Shown piece by piece: positions 34,813 through 44,028 of a DNA stretch of 64,000 bases. The number at the start of each line of letters is the position of its first letter. The stretch's first letter is position 1. The notes below the pieces were generated by a model. The model ran no database searches, was not told where the DNA came from, and saw only the letters and a list, made by a program, of their open reading frames with translations. The stretch spans positions 97,564 to 161,563 of the forward strand of contig NZ_FOGC01000004.1 in NCBI RefSeq assembly GCF_900111105.1. The letters run 5' to 3'. Made by a program: the position numbers and the translations under genes. The DNA comes from Rosenbergiella nectarea (lineage in GTDB: Bacteria; Pseudomonadota; Gammaproteobacteria; Enterobacterales; Enterobacteriaceae).

Positions 34813-35418
34813 TTAATGTTGTGTCCAACCCCAACGGATCGGCAAGGCAAAAAGTTGACGATAAACTTTATGGGCAAAGGTTAAGAGTGCCTTACCATAA
34901 AATGTCCAACCGAGCTCTGCAGTAAGACAGCCAATCATACCCACTAACAGCCCACCAACCATATCGAGCGGCCAATGCACGCCAAGATAAATGCGTGACC
35001 AAGCGATTAATACGCCGATCGTAAGCAAGGCTATACCAGACCACGCCCGATGCCAAAATAGGAAGGCTAAGCTGAACGTAAAGATAAAGGTACCGTGGTC
35101 ACTTGGGAAGGAAGTATCCGCAGAGTGGTTTAACCAATGATAGCCCAGGCCAATAGCGAAGGGGCGAGGATGCGGAAACACCACACCTATCACGAAGGAG
35201 AACAGGGTAGCATAGAGCAAAGCGGTAGCTGTTTTAAGAACCAGTTCACGGCGTGAGTCGAGGCACTGTTTCGGTGACCAGAGCCATAGACCGACCACCA
35301 GCAACGGAACGATACCGATAACATCTTTAGCTAAAATGGTGGCGAAATTAATCAGCCAATGGGGAGAATCTGGAGTCGCATTAAGCCATAAAAAAAGCTG
35401 GGTGTTCAACTGCTCCAT
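34813..35418 (-). CDS. ybjG: undecaprenyl-diphosphatase YbjG (PAP2 family)
   Basis: Membrane phosphatase recycling undecaprenyl diphosphate to the monophosphate carrier for wall synthesis; catalysis faces the periplasm. PAP2 motifs: FPHPRPF, PSDHGT (SFPSDHGTFIFTF) and RIYLGVHWPLDM with the catalytic histidines. Good match to E. coli YbjG (198 residues). ATG 35418 (MEQLNTQLFLWLNATPDS) is the family start, giving 201 residues; AAGGAG lies 12 bases upstream. The frame remains open to 35451. Confidence 0.93.
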   Translation of the reverse strand: MEQLNTQLFLWLNATPDSPHWLINFATILAKDVIGIVPLLVVGLWLWSPKQCLDSRRELVLKTATALLYATLFSFVIGVVFPHPRPFAIGLGYHWLNHSADTSFPSDHGTFIFTFSLAFLFWHRAWSGIALLTIGVLIAWSRIYLGVHWPLDMVGGLLVGMIGCLTAELGWTFYGKALLTFAHKVYRQLFALPIRWGWTQH

Positions 35419-35496
35419 AATAGAGATGTTCTCCTTGAGGGCGGGTAGCATTAATTGTTAATTTCCAATATTAGTATAATTAATGTTTTGCGGCTA

Positions 35497-35522
35497 GGGT
35501 GAAAAGTCTTATCTTTTCACCC
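35497..35522 (-). terminator. hairpin downstream of ybjL
   Basis: Perfect 10-bp stem GGGTGAAAAG / CTTTTCACCC with a 6-base loop, 13 bases beyond the ybjL stop on the minus strand. No T-run follows, so efficiency is uncertain. Confidence 0.5.
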
Positions 35523-35535
35523 CATAAGTCAAAGA

Positions 35536-37218
35536 CTAACCGCCTGGCCACAACATCACAACGAGTGTTCCGGCGAGAGTCAATATGACGTTGGCAATCG
35601 CATAGGTGCCAGCATAACCCAACGCGGGGATACTGCTGCGTGCGGTATCGCTAATAATTTCAAGCGCCGGTGCACAGGTACGTGCCCCCATCAATGCCCC
35701 GAACAACATCGCTCGGTTCATCCGTAATACATAAGCGCCAAAACAGTAACAGATCACTACCGGCAGAAGACTGACAAGTACGCCACATAACAGCATGGAG
35801 ATCCCATTTTCACCTAATCCATGGTGTAACCCACTGCCTGCGCTTAAGCCGACACCCGCCATAAAGACCAGTAATCCAAATTCTTTCACCATGGTCAGTG
35901 CCCCTTGCGGGATATACCCAAAGGTCGGGTGGTTGGCGCGTAAGAAACCCAGCATGATCCCCGCGAAAAGCAGTCCTGCGGCATTACCAATCCCAAAACC
36001 AAAATTACTGAATTGAAACGTCACCATACCGATCATCAATCCAACGATAAAGAAGGAACAGAAGGCGAGCAGGTCGGTCATTTGACTATGAATGGCCACA
36101 AAACCGATACGATCAGCGATACTCTTCACCCGCCTTGTTTCACCACTGATCTGTAAGATATCTCCTTTATTTAATAAGATATCGTCGTCGATCGGCATCT
36201 CAATCTGGTTACGGATCACGCGGTTAAGAAAGCATCCATGATCGGTCAACCGTAATTTACCTAGACGCTTATTGACCGCGTTATGGTTTTTTACCACGAT
36301 CTCTTCGGTAACTATCCGCATATCCAACAGATCACGGTCGAACACCTCTTTCCCATGTCGGAAACTGGGATCTAAGCGCGCATGCGCATCCGGATAGCCG
36401 ACCAGGGAAATATCATCGCCTTCTTGCAACACCGCATCGCCGTCTGGGCTAGCCAAGATGCCGTTACGTCGGATACGCTCGATATAGCATCCAGTGTGAC
36501 GATAAATCCCTAACTCACGTAGATTTTTACCGCCACTCCACTCGACGAGCTCTTTCCCCACCCGGTAGGCGCGGATAACCGGTAAAAAAACCTTACGCTG
36601 GCTATCGGCATCCAAGCCGCGTTCACGTGCGATTTGTTGCGCACTGGTTGGCAGGTCTTGGTGCTGTAGTCGCGGAAGATAGCGTGCCGCGAAGATCAAG
36701 CTGACTAAACCGACCAAATAGGTCAGGGCATAGCCTAGACTGAGATTATCTTGGAGGAGAGCGAGCTGTTGAGGGTCGGTAATCACTTGCCGGAGTGTAT
36801 CACCGGCCCCGACAAGTACCGGCGTGGAGGTCATCGACCCTGCTAATATGCCAGCGGATAGACCGATATCCCAGTGAAAAAATTTGCCTAAGCCCAACAC
36901 GATCAGCAATGCACTGCCAACCATCACCAGTGCCAACATTAAATAGTTTTTTCCATCACGGAAAAAGATTGAAAAGAAGTTAGGCCCGGCTTCAATGCCC
37001 ACGCAGAATATAAACAGCATGAAACCTAAGCTCAGTGCATTAGTGTTAATAGAGTAATGTTGTTCGCCTAACAGTAGAGAGACCACCAGTACCCCGATTG
37101 AGCTACCAAGTTGGATACTTCCAAGCCGAATTTTTCCTAGGCATAGACCGAGAGAGAGCACTACGAAAAGAAGCAAGACATCATTGGCGCTGAGCAAATT
37201 TGCAACGTTTATATTCAC
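35536..37218 (-). CDS. ybjL: YbjL, AspT-family transporter with RCK_C domains
   Basis: Predicted anion exchanger of the aspartate:alanine exchanger family, 560 residues (E. coli 561). Two blocks of membrane helices flank a cytoplasmic part with two TrkA-C/RCK_C domains ([19 protein letters not shown] and [30 protein letters not shown]). The substrate is not established. The N-terminus [30 protein letters not shown] matches E. coli. The E. coli genes between ybjG and ybjL, including the small RNA rybB, are not seen here. Confidence 0.95.
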   Translation of the reverse strand: MNINVANLLSANDVLLLFVVLSLGLCLGKIRLGSIQLGSSIGVLVVSLLLGEQHYSINTNALSLGFMLFIFCVGIEAGPNFFSIFFRDGKNYLMLALVMVGSALLIVLGLGKFFHWDIGLSAGILAGSMTSTPVLVGAGDTLRQVITDPQQLALLQDNLSLGYALTYLVGLVSLIFAARYLPRLQHQDLPTSAQQIARERGLDADSQRKVFLPVIRAYRVGKELVEWSGGKNLRELGIYRHTGCYIERIRRNGILASPDGDAVLQEGDDISLVGYPDAHARLDPSFRHGKEVFDRDLLDMRIVTEEIVVKNHNAVNKRLGKLRLTDHGCFLNRVIRNQIEMPIDDDILLNKGDILQISGETRRVKSIADRIGFVAIHSQMTDLLAFCSFFIVGLMIGMVTFQFSNFGFGIGNAAGLLFAGIMLGFLRANHPTFGYIPQGALTMVKEFGLLVFMAGVGLSAGSGLHHGLGENGISMLLCGVLVSLLPVVICYCFGAYVLRMNRAMLFGALMGARTCAPALEIISDTARSSIPALGYAGTYAIANVILTLAGTLVVMLWPGG

Positions 37219-37404
37219 GAGTCAATTTTCATTTAAAAAGTCGAAGAAGCGATTCCATCAGCCAACTGTAGACTAGCACTGACGGTTCTAAAAAAACCGA
37301 CTCATTCTAATCGTTCACTTGCCCAACTGCTATGACTGATTGAGGGAAAAAATGATTTTACTCAGGGGGAGGGCGGGTACTGATGAAGTCAGTACCCGAA
37401 GGGA

Positions 37405-37668
37405 TTATTGGTATAATCCGAGATGTTGCTTGGCATAGGCTTCAAATTCGGTGAAACCGCCGACGTGCGATTCGTCGATAAAGATCTGTGGAACAGTTTC
37501 CACCGTCTTTCCTGCGCTTTTCGATAGATCGTCTTTGCTGATCCCTTCGGCGTGAATATCCACGTAGCGATAGCTAAAATCATCACGCTCGTCAGTTAAT
37601 TTATCCGCTAACTCTTTTGCGCGGACACAATAGGGACAGCCAGGGCGACCAAAAATTACCACAAACAT
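37405..37668 (-). CDS. grxA: glutaredoxin 1
   Basis: Glutathione-dependent dithiol oxidoreductase, electron donor for ribonucleotide reductase and OxyR reduction. Active-site CPYC at C11-C14 (VIFGRPGCPYCVRAKELADKL), TVPQIF cis-proline and GGFTEFEAY glutathione-binding region. ATG 37668 follows AAGGAGCTATT; 87 residues, E. coli 85. It is divergent from nfsA; E. coli grxA is under OxyR, but I could not identify an OxyR site with confidence. Confidence 0.96.
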   Translation of the reverse strand: MFVVIFGRPGCPYCVRAKELADKLTDERDDFSYRYVDIHAEGISKDDLSKSAGKTVETVPQIFIDESHVGGFTEFEAYAKQHLGLYQ

Positions 37669-37836
37669 AATAGCTCCTTTGAAAAATGAACGATTTATCA
37701 TGCCTTGGCAGCAGACAGATTGGAAGTCGATAAGAGGCCTGAATACTGATTCCGCACATTCGGTGAGTCGATAGGGATGCTAGACGGTTGAGTAATGGCT
37801 ACACTTTACTCTTTACAAAATTTTTTGGAGCCCGTC

Positions 37837-38559
37837 ATGACACCGACCATCGATCTTCTTCGCCAGCACCGTTCTATTCGCCATTTCAGTGATGAGCCTA
37901 TTAGTGCAGAACAACGAGAAGCGATCCTGTTAGCAGCACAATCTGCCTCTACCTCCAGCTTGCTACAATGTGCGTCGGTAGTACGGATTACTGATAAATG
38001 TAAACGCCAGCGTCTGGCGGAACTTGCCGGTGATCAACGTTGGGTGGTTGAGGCCGCCGAATTTTGGGTACTCTGTGCCGATTTTAATCGACATAAGCAA
38101 ATCAGTGAGCAAGCAGAATTAGGCTATGCCGAACAACTGATCTTAGGCTGCGTTGATACTGCACTGTTAGCCCAGAATGCGATGGTGGCGGCTGAATCGA
38201 TCGGCTTGGGCGGAGTCTTTATTGGAGGGCTACGTAATCAACCGCAGGCAGTAAGTGAGTTACTCAATCTGCCTAAATTTGTGCTCCCGCTATTTGGACT
38301 CTGCCTCGGCTGGCCAACGGACAAGCCCGAGCTAAAGCCTCGCATGCCTCTCTCGATGCTCGTTCATGAAAATGGCTATCAACCGATTGAGACCGAAACG
38401 CTTGCCGCTTACGATGAGCATCTTTTGGATTATTACCAACATCGTAGCAGTGCCAATCGCCATGAAACCTGGAGTGAAATGGTGGAAAGAATGATCACTA
38501 AAGAGAGTCGCCCTCATATGCTAGCCTTCCTTCAGCAGCAAGGATGGATCACGCGCTAA
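37837..38559 (+). CDS. nfsA: oxygen-insensitive NADPH nitroreductase NfsA
   Basis: FMN-dependent NADPH nitro- and quinone reductase. 240 residues, exactly the E. coli length: MTPTIDLLRQHRSIRHFSDEPIS, QSASTSSLLQCASVVRITD, EFWVLCADFNRH, GLGGVFIGGLRN, LPLFGLCLGWP and KESRPHMLAFLQQQGW. ATG 37837 has TTGGAG upstream; the frame is open further 5' without support. In E. coli nfsA is SoxRS-regulated and followed by rimK; here rlmC follows directly. Confidence 0.96.
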   Translation: MTPTIDLLRQHRSIRHFSDEPISAEQREAILLAAQSASTSSLLQCASVVRITDKCKRQRLAELAGDQRWVVEAAEFWVLCADFNRHKQISEQAELGYAEQLILGCVDTALLAQNAMVAAESIGLGGVFIGGLRNQPQAVSELLNLPKFVLPLFGLCLGWPTDKPELKPRMPLSMLVHENGYQPIETETLAAYDEHLLDYYQHRSSANRHETWSEMVERMITKESRPHMLAFLQQQGWITR

Positions 38560-38648
38560 CCGCCGCCGCGGGATGAGAGCAATAGGATTTCATCCCGCTT
38601 CAATGCTATACTGCCGCGCCCCAATTCACTATCGTCCACAGGTAACCT

Positions 38649-39773
38649 ATGTTTTGCCCTCGCTATGACGCGGGTCAGTGTCGCTCTTGTCAATGGCTCC
38701 CCAAAGAATACGTCACGCAACTTGCTGATAAACAGGCGAGGATCGAACACTTATTAACCGACATCCCGGTTGCGGAGTGGCGTCCGCCTGTGCCGTCGGC
38801 GCAAAGGCGGTTTCGTAATAAGGCAAAAATGGTCGTCAGTGGCTCGGTGGAACGGCCGATTTTGGGGATCGTCAATACCGAGGGCGAAGGTGTCGACCTG
38901 ATCGACTGTCCACTCTATCCAGATACCTTTGCACCGGTTTTTCGCCAACTCTTACCCTTCATCGCTAAAGCAGGTCTAACGCCTTATCATATTGCACGAC
39001 GCAAAGGTGAATTAAAATACTTGCTGCTGACAGAGAGTACGCAAGGCGGGATGATGCTTCGCTTTGTCTTACGTTCGGATAAAAAGTTAGCTCAGCTTAA
39101 GAAAGTACTGCCTGAACTTCAGCAATGCTTACCGCAATTGACCGTGATTTCAGTCAATATTCAGCCAGTCCATATGGCGATTATGGAGGGAGAGCAGGAG
39201 ATTATGTTGAGCGATGCCTCCGCATTAGCCGAGTCATTTAACCATATTCCCCTGTGGATCCGCCCGCAAAGCTTCTTTCAAACCAATCCTGAGGTTGCCG
39301 CCAAACTCTATCTGACAGCGCGGGAATGGACGCAAGGGCTTAAGCTTGACACTCTGTGGGATTTGTTCTGTGGGGTGGGGGGCTTTGGGCTACATTGCGC
39401 GAGAGCCGAGACACAATTGACAGGGATCGAAATCTCCGCTGAGGCGATTGCCTGCGCACAAGATTCCGCGACCAAACTTGGCTTGAAGAATACCCAATTC
39501 CGAGCGTTAGATGCCACGCATTACGCTCTGAATGAGACTTCTGCACCGGATTTGCTGTTAGTTAATCCACCTCGACGGGGAATTGGTCAGGAACTCTGTG
39601 AATTTATTGTCAGTGTTAAGCCTGCGGCCATCCTCTATTCGAGCTGTAATCCAGAAACCTTGGCAAAAGATATTACGCGATTACAGGGCTATCGGCTCGA
39701 ACGCGTTCAGTTATTCGATCTTTTCCCTCATACCGCTCACAGCGAAGTGCTCTCTTTATTGATTCGCGAGTAA
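38649..39773 (+). CDS. rlmC: 23S rRNA m5U747 methyltransferase RlmC
   Basis: Fe-S containing SAM-dependent RNA methyltransferase of the TrmA/RlmD family. The cluster cysteines C3, C11, C14 ([14 protein letters not shown]) and one in [10 protein letters not shown] are present. SAM motif [20 protein letters not shown] and the catalytic Cys in [13 protein letters not shown] complete it. 374 residues, E. coli 375. E. coli has rimK-ybjN-potFGHI-ybjO between nfsA and rlmC; all are missing here. Confidence 0.96.
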   Translation: MFCPRYDAGQCRSCQWLPKEYVTQLADKQARIEHLLTDIPVAEWRPPVPSAQRRFRNKAKMVVSGSVERPILGIVNTEGEGVDLIDCPLYPDTFAPVFRQLLPFIAKAGLTPYHIARRKGELKYLLLTESTQGGMMLRFVLRSDKKLAQLKKVLPELQQCLPQLTVISVNIQPVHMAIMEGEQEIMLSDASALAESFNHIPLWIRPQSFFQTNPEVAAKLYLTAREWTQGLKLDTLWDLFCGVGGFGLHCARAETQLTGIEISAEAIACAQDSATKLGLKNTQFRALDATHYALNETSAPDLLLVNPPRRGIGQELCEFIVSVKPAAILYSSCNPETLAKDITRLQGYRLERVQLFDLFPHTAHSEVLSLLIRE

Positions 39774-39774
39774 C

Positions 39775-39794
39775 AAGTTGCCCGCAGGCAACTT
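39775..39794. terminator. hairpin between rlmC and artM
   Basis: AAGTTGCC / GGCAACTT around loop CGCA in the 26-base gap between converging genes. No T-run; likely a shared weak terminator. Confidence 0.5.
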
Positions 39795-39799
39795 ATTGG

Positions 39800-40471
39800 T
39801 TAAGCACGTTGCTCAAAGCGTAGGGCATAGGCTTCGATAGACCGCATCAGTAAGGTCAATAGGCCATTAATACAGAGATAGATAATCCCTGCGGCGACAA
39901 ACACATTGACGTCATAAGTCCCGCCATACAGTTGCTGACTCAATCCCATCACGTCCATCAGGGTAATGGTATAGGCTAACGACGTGCTCTTAAACACCAA
40001 CACGACTTCATTAGAGTAAGAAGAGAGAGCCCGTTTACATGCATAAGGAAGCAATACTTTCAGCGTCTCCCCACGCGTCATCCCCAAGGCGTAACAGGAT
40101 TGCCATTGACCCGCTGGGATGGCCTTCACCGCCCCATACAATAGCTGCGTCGTATAAGCGGCACTGTTTAACGATAACGCCACCACTGCACAAAACCCAG
40201 GTTCAGAGAGAATCGACCATAGGGCGGGGTACTGCTGTAATATCGGGAACTGCCCCGGCCCATAATAGATTAAGAAGATTTGAACCAGTAACGGCGTACC
40301 GGTAAATAGCGTTAAGTAACAGTGGATCATTGCGTTGGTGATCGGGTTACGTAGCGCTAAAAGAATGGTGAGGGTCACCGCGATCAGCAGGGCAATAAGC
40401 ACCGCACTGACGGTGAGACCTAGACTGACCGGTAAGCCAGCGCTGAGCTTCAGTAAATAGTCGCCCATCAT
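39800..40471 (-). CDS. artM: arginine ABC transporter permease ArtM
   Basis: One of two inner-membrane permeases of the Art importer (HisM/GlnP type). Matches E. coli ArtM (222 residues): [36 protein letters not shown], the EAA-type loop [37 protein letters not shown]. Overlaps the artQ stop by 4 bases. It is the last gene of the cluster; the artJ binding-protein gene that follows artM in E. coli is absent. Confidence 0.95.
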   Translation of the reverse strand: MMGDYLLKLSAGLPVSLGLTVSAVLIALLIAVTLTILLALRNPITNAMIHCYLTLFTGTPLLVQIFLIYYGPGQFPILQQYPALWSILSEPGFCAVVALSLNSAAYTTQLLYGAVKAIPAGQWQSCYALGMTRGETLKVLLPYACKRALSSYSNEVVLVFKSTSLAYTITLMDVMGLSQQLYGGTYDVNVFVAAGIIYLCINGLLTLLMRSIEAYALRFEQRA

Positions 40472-41184
40472 TGTTGCTCCAACTCAAAGCGTGTGACACG
40501 GCGCTCAGCAAATTTTAGGATTGCTTGGCTCAACAAGGTAATAATCAGATAGATAGCCGCCGCAACGAGGTACCAAGTAAAGGGCTGTTCGGTTCGCGTG
40601 GCAATGCCTTTAGTCTGTAACATTAAATCATTAACACTGATTAGCGAGACTAATGCAGTATCTTTCAACAGCACTAACCACTGGTTCCCTAGTCCGGGTA
40701 GGGCGTGACGCCACATCTGCGGCATAACAATAGTAAAAAACACGGTCGATTTACTCATGCCTAGGGAGTAGGCAGACTCCCTCTGTCCTTGAGGAACCGC
40801 TCGTAATGCACCGCGCAGGGTTTGCGACGCATAGGCTGAATACAACAGCGCAAGGGCAATCACACCACATAAAAACGGGCTCACTTCGAAGTTTTCGATC
40901 TGCAGTTGCAAATGTAACGTTGTGAAGCCTAACGGCAGGGTAAAGCCATCAGATAAGGTGAGCAGTAATTGTGAGGAACCATAATAAATTCCTAACACGA
41001 CTAAGATTTCCGGCAAGCCACGGATGAGCATCACCAGTAGGCTGCCTAGCCAAGCTAAAGGTTTACAGGAAAGGGATTCCCAACTGGCGAAAATCATCGC
41101 CAGCATTAAGCCGACGACAAGTGCGCAAAGCGCAAGGCCGACGGTCAAGCCGCCGGCATTCAAGAGATAAGGTAATTCATTCAT
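40468..41184 (-). CDS. artQ: arginine ABC transporter permease ArtQ
   Basis: Partner permease of ArtM. 238 residues (E. coli 238), with [64 protein letters not shown] (EAA loop) and [20 protein letters not shown]. It follows artI after a 6-base gap and overlaps artM, consistent with one transcript artP-artI-artQ-artM. Confidence 0.95.
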   Translation of the reverse strand: MNELPYLLNAGGLTVGLALCALVVGLMLAMIFASWESLSCKPLAWLGSLLVMLIRGLPEILVVLGIYYGSSQLLLTLSDGFTLPLGFTTLHLQLQIENFEVSPFLCGVIALALLYSAYASQTLRGALRAVPQGQRESAYSLGMSKSTVFFTIVMPQMWRHALPGLGNQWLVLLKDTALVSLISVNDLMLQTKGIATRTEQPFTWYLVAAAIYLIITLLSQAILKFAERRVTRFELEQQ

Positions 41185-41190
41185 CAGCGA

Positions 41191-41922
41191 TTATTTCTTG
41201 AACCACTTGTCGTAAATTTTTTGGTATTCACCGTCGGCTTTTACTTTCGCTAGACCTTGGTTAAATTGCTGCTGCAAAGCGCTATTTCCTTGGCGCACGG
41301 CAATCGCGACACCCGTACTAAAGTAATCTTTATCGGTCACTTTATCGCCGACGGGTGCCAATGACGGATTATTTTTCAACGACTCGTTGATGACTGCAGT
41401 ATCACCAAATACGGCATCGACGCGGCCATTTTTTAAGTCAAGAATCGCGTTTTGGTAGCTATCGTAAGGGACGGCCTTAATTTCGCTATGTTTATCCGCG
41501 AGGTATTTCTGGTGAGTCGTCCCATTTTGTACGCCGACTTTTTTGCCTTTCAACGTGGCTAAACTGGCTACTTTACCTTTTTCTGAGACAAATAGCGCAG
41601 AGTTAAGGTAGTAAGGGGTACTGAATAACACCTGCTTCTGACGCTCTGGGGTAATGTCCATTCCTGCCATTGCCGCATCGATACGACGGAATTTCAGGCT
41701 AGGGATTAAGCTGTCGAATGATTGATTCGTAAAGCTACAGCTTGCATCGATTTGCTTACACACTGCCATCGCCAAATCCACATCAAATCCTTGGATTTTG
41801 TTATCACTGCCGACAAATTCGAAGGGAGGATAAGAGGCTTCTGTCCCGAAACGGAGCGTTTGGGCCGCGAATGCAGAGGCTGACAGGCTGGTGAGGAGTG
41901 CAGCGATAAGAATTTTTTTCAT
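41191..41922 (-). CDS. artI: periplasmic arginine-binding protein ArtI
   Basis: Solute-binding component of the Art importer. Signal peptide MKKILIAALLTSLSASAFA, then RFGTEASYPPFEFVGSDN, GFDVDLA.A.CK, SFDSLIPSLKFRRIDAAMAGMDITPER, KKVGVQNGTTHQKY and DKDYFSTGVAIAVRQGN. RFGTEASYPPFE and KVGVQNGTTHQK mark it as ArtI rather than ArtJ. 243 residues, same as E. coli, from ATG 41922; the frame is open into artP but without meaning. The gap from artP is 13 bases. Confidence 0.95.
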   Translation of the reverse strand: MKKILIAALLTSLSASAFAAQTLRFGTEASYPPFEFVGSDNKIQGFDVDLAMAVCKQIDASCSFTNQSFDSLIPSLKFRRIDAAMAGMDITPERQKQVLFSTPYYLNSALFVSEKGKVASLATLKGKKVGVQNGTTHQKYLADKHSEIKAVPYDSYQNAILDLKNGRVDAVFGDTAVINESLKNNPSLAPVGDKVTDKDYFSTGVAIAVRQGNSALQQQFNQGLAKVKADGEYQKIYDKWFKK

Positions 41923-41935
41923 GATGATCCTGTCC

Positions 41936-42664
41936 TTAATGTGAAAGATAGTTCGCAAATTCGCGTGTTTGAGGATGTGTGAAACGATCAGCTTTTCCTT
42001 GCTCAACAATACGTCCATTTTCCATATAGACAATATGTGAAGCGGTTTTTTTTGCGACTTCGACTTCGTGTGTCACAATCACTTGTGTGATATTGGTCGC
42101 CGAGAGTTCGTTAATTATCTGTACCACTTGTCCGGTAATTTCAGGATCAAGGGCCGCAGTGGGTTCATCAAACAGTAAGACTTGCGGTTCCATCATCAGC
42201 GCGCGGGCAATCGCCACCCGTTGTTGCTGTCCACCTGAAAGGTGCAGAGGGTAGCGTTGGGCGTAATCAGTCAAGCGTAACCGTTCCAAATATTTTTTGG
42301 CACGGGTTTGAGCCTCGGCACGGCTTAAGCCCAATACTTTACAAGGGGCTTGAATAAGATTTTGTTCAACGGTGAGGTGTGGCCATAAATTATATTGTTG
42401 GAAAACCATCCCCACATCTTGGCGCAATGTTCGAATCGCCGTAGCAGAAGGGCGATCCTTAAAATCGAACTGTTGATTGGCAATGGATAACTGGCCAGAA
42501 CGCGGAACTTCTAATAAATTTAATACACGCAGCAATGAGCTCTTCCCTGCACCGCTCGGGCCGAGCAGCACTAGCGTCTCCCCTTGGGCACAATTCAAAG
42601 TAATATCGTACAGGGCCTGTTGACCGCCGTAGAAACAATTTACGCCTTCTAAATGAATGCTCAT
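41936..42664 (-). CDS. artP: arginine ABC transporter ATPase ArtP
   Basis: ATP-binding subunit of the Art importer. 242 residues, same as E. coli: [23 protein letters not shown], Walker [14 protein letters not shown]-loop [11 protein letters not shown], signature [15 protein letters not shown], Walker [15 protein letters not shown] and H-switch [13 protein letters not shown] 42664 is the family start; the frame stays open to 42778. First gene of the transcript; an ArgR-type palindrome overlaps its predicted promoter. Confidence 0.96.
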   Translation of the reverse strand: MSIHLEGVNCFYGGQQALYDITLNCAQGETLVLLGPSGAGKSSLLRVLNLLEVPRSGQLSIANQQFDFKDRPSATAIRTLRQDVGMVFQQYNLWPHLTVEQNLIQAPCKVLGLSRAEAQTRAKKYLERLRLTDYAQRYPLHLSGGQQQRVAIARALMMEPQVLLFDEPTAALDPEITGQVVQIINELSATNITQVIVTHEVEVAKKTASHIVYMENGRIVEQGKADRFTHPQTREFANYLSH

Positions 42665-42702
42665 GCGATAAATCTGACTTTTATAAGAGTGTATTTGCCC
42701 AG

Positions 42703-42731
42703 ATACTAATCCATTATGCATAAGTATGCAA
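42703..42731 (-). promoter_or_regulatory. predicted artP promoter with ARG box
   Basis: On the minus strand -35 TTGCAT (42726-42731) and -10 TAGTAT (42703-42708) are 17 bases apart, ending 39 bases before artP. The palindrome TGCATAAGTATGCA (42717-42730) overlaps the -35 and fits the ArgR half-site pattern TG[A/C]AT-N4-AT[T/G]CA. E. coli artP is ArgR-repressed. I find only one good box rather than the usual pair. Confidence 0.65.
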
Positions 42732-42827
42732 TTATGATGCAGACTTTTTCTTATCTCATTCTTAACCTGTTTGGTCAATTGACCGAACAGGGGTAAAGTA
42801 GAGCGTCACTCGGTAAAGGGGTAAAAA

Positions 42828-43661
42828 TTGAAAAAGGGATTTCTCATTATGCTGGCGTTGTTGTCGGGGTGCCAGGCCACAAAGCCTGCCCCGACGACGA
42901 GTCAGCAGGCCGTCAACACAACCTATGTCGCGATAAGCCATCAACCAAGAATCAACGCTATAGTCATCCACTACACGGTGGCGGATGAGCAGCGAGCTTT
43001 AGCGCTCCTTACGGGTAAGCAAGTCAGTAGTCATTATCTGATTGCTCAACACCCTAAGGGCAATCAGTCGTCACCAGAAATCTATCAGCTCGTTCCTGAA
43101 GATCAGGCCGCTTGGCATGCGGGGCTCAGTGCGTGGCGAGGTACCTATAATCTTAATAAAACGTCGATAGGCATCGAGTTAGTGAATAAAGGGGTTATCG
43201 AACCCTCCGGCCAGCATTTTGGGCAGTGTGAAAGGTATCCGCCGCAACAGATTGGAGTATTAATTCAACTGGTGAGTCAAATTGCCCACCGCTACGGTAT
43301 AGAGCCTGAAAATATTATTGGGCATAGCGATATTGCGCCGTTAAGAAAAGTGGATCCGGGCCCCTGTTTTCCTTGGCAACAGCTGGCTGAACACGGGCTA
43401 GGGGCGTGGCCTGATCAGAAATTAGTGAATAAGTTATTAGCCGGGCGAGCGCCTGATGCACCGGTTGCCAATGCAGTATTGCTACCGCTACTGAAACACT
43501 ATGGCTATGCCATCAGCGCCCATGCGACACCTGATGAACAGCAGCAATTGATACGCGCGTTTCAAATGCACTTTCAGCCAGAAAATAGCAGTGGGTATGG
43601 CGATCAACTTACTCTTGCGCGATTACAGGCACTTCTCTTGCAGTACCCTTGGCAGCGCTAA
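42828..43661 (+). CDS. amiD: N-acetylmuramoyl-L-alanine amidase AmiD (lipoprotein)
   Basis: Outer-membrane zinc amidase cleaving peptidoglycan and anhydro-muropeptides. Starts with TTG after AAAGGGG; the signal MKKGFLIMLALLSGC has its lipobox Cys at 15. Amidase_2 zinc ligands appear as H48 (IVIHYT), H164 (IIGHSDIAP) and D174 (KVDPGPCFPW). A C-terminal peptidoglycan-binding domain (LLPLLKHYGYAI...AFQMHF) follows. 277 residues, E. coli 276. It is divergent from artP; ybjP and ybjQ, which intervene in E. coli, are missing. Confidence 0.94.
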   Translation: MKKGFLIMLALLSGCQATKPAPTTSQQAVNTTYVAISHQPRINAIVIHYTVADEQRALALLTGKQVSSHYLIAQHPKGNQSSPEIYQLVPEDQAAWHAGLSAWRGTYNLNKTSIGIELVNKGVIEPSGQHFGQCERYPPQQIGVLIQLVSQIAHRYGIEPENIIGHSDIAPLRKVDPGPCFPWQQLAEHGLGAWPDQKLVNKLLAGRAPDAPVANAVLLPLLKHYGYAISAHATPDEQQQLIRAFQMHFQPENSSGYGDQLTLARLQALLLQYPWQR

Positions 43662-43773
43662 TCACTGCACATCACTTTCAACGATAGTGAGAGGGTGAAG
43701 ATGAATAATCATGCAGAGTAGGAGGAGTCACGACGTACCCCCTTACCCCCCTTAACCGGCAATCCGCGAGGCC

Positions 43774-43961
43774 ATGATGACAACTCATTTTGAACACAGT
43801 GATAGCCAGAATATTTGCAATGAAATTGGCGGTGCAGTCCTGACTGTGCTGGGCAAGCAGCAACCCTTTACCGTACAGGCCTGATCGACTGTTTGCAACA
43901 GGCGCAGTGCGACGAACATGATTACGGTGAAATCGCGAAGAAAGCAGGAGCTATGCGATAG
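43774..43961 (+). pseudogene. possible frameshifted remnant of a small AriR/YmgB-like gene
   Basis: From ATG 43774 a 36-residue frame (MMTTHFEHSDSQNICNEIGG...) runs to TGA 43884; a second frame, offset by one base, continues from about 43878 (GLIDCLQQAQCDEHDYGEIA) to TAG 43961. Read together they give a plausible 60-residue helical protein with the pattern E.GGAVL..L......GLID.LQQ, faintly like the AriR/YmgB biofilm-regulator family (E.LG.AV..L......I..LI..L). The similarity is weak and judged by eye; both frames could be chance. Confidence 0.3.
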
Positions 43962-43994
43962 AGATCTTAGTAAAATTTACAGAAGCAAAATGAG

Positions 43995-44015
43995 TAGCCC
44001 CTCAACGAGGGGCTA
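43995..44015 (-). terminator. hairpin downstream of poxB
   Basis: TAGCCCCTC / GAGGGGCTA, 9-bp stem with a 3-base loop, 14 bases beyond the poxB stop; on the minus strand it is followed by CTCATTTTG, a modest T-run. Confidence 0.65.
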
Positions 44016-44028
44016 ACAGGGGGATGGG

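Larger units (their letters stand above)
43662..44028. other. intergenic region between amiD and poxB
   Basis: About 370 bases between converging genes. It holds a possible broken small gene (43774-43961) and the hairpin after poxB (43995-44015). The remaining 110 bases after amiD show nothing I recognise. In E. coli this interval carries ybjS, ybjT and ltaE. Confidence 0.6.

Noticed and set aside
35419-35535. The small RNA RybB expected upstream of ybjL
   Set aside because: No match to its conserved 5' end GCCACTGCTTTTC and no suitable terminator in that gap.
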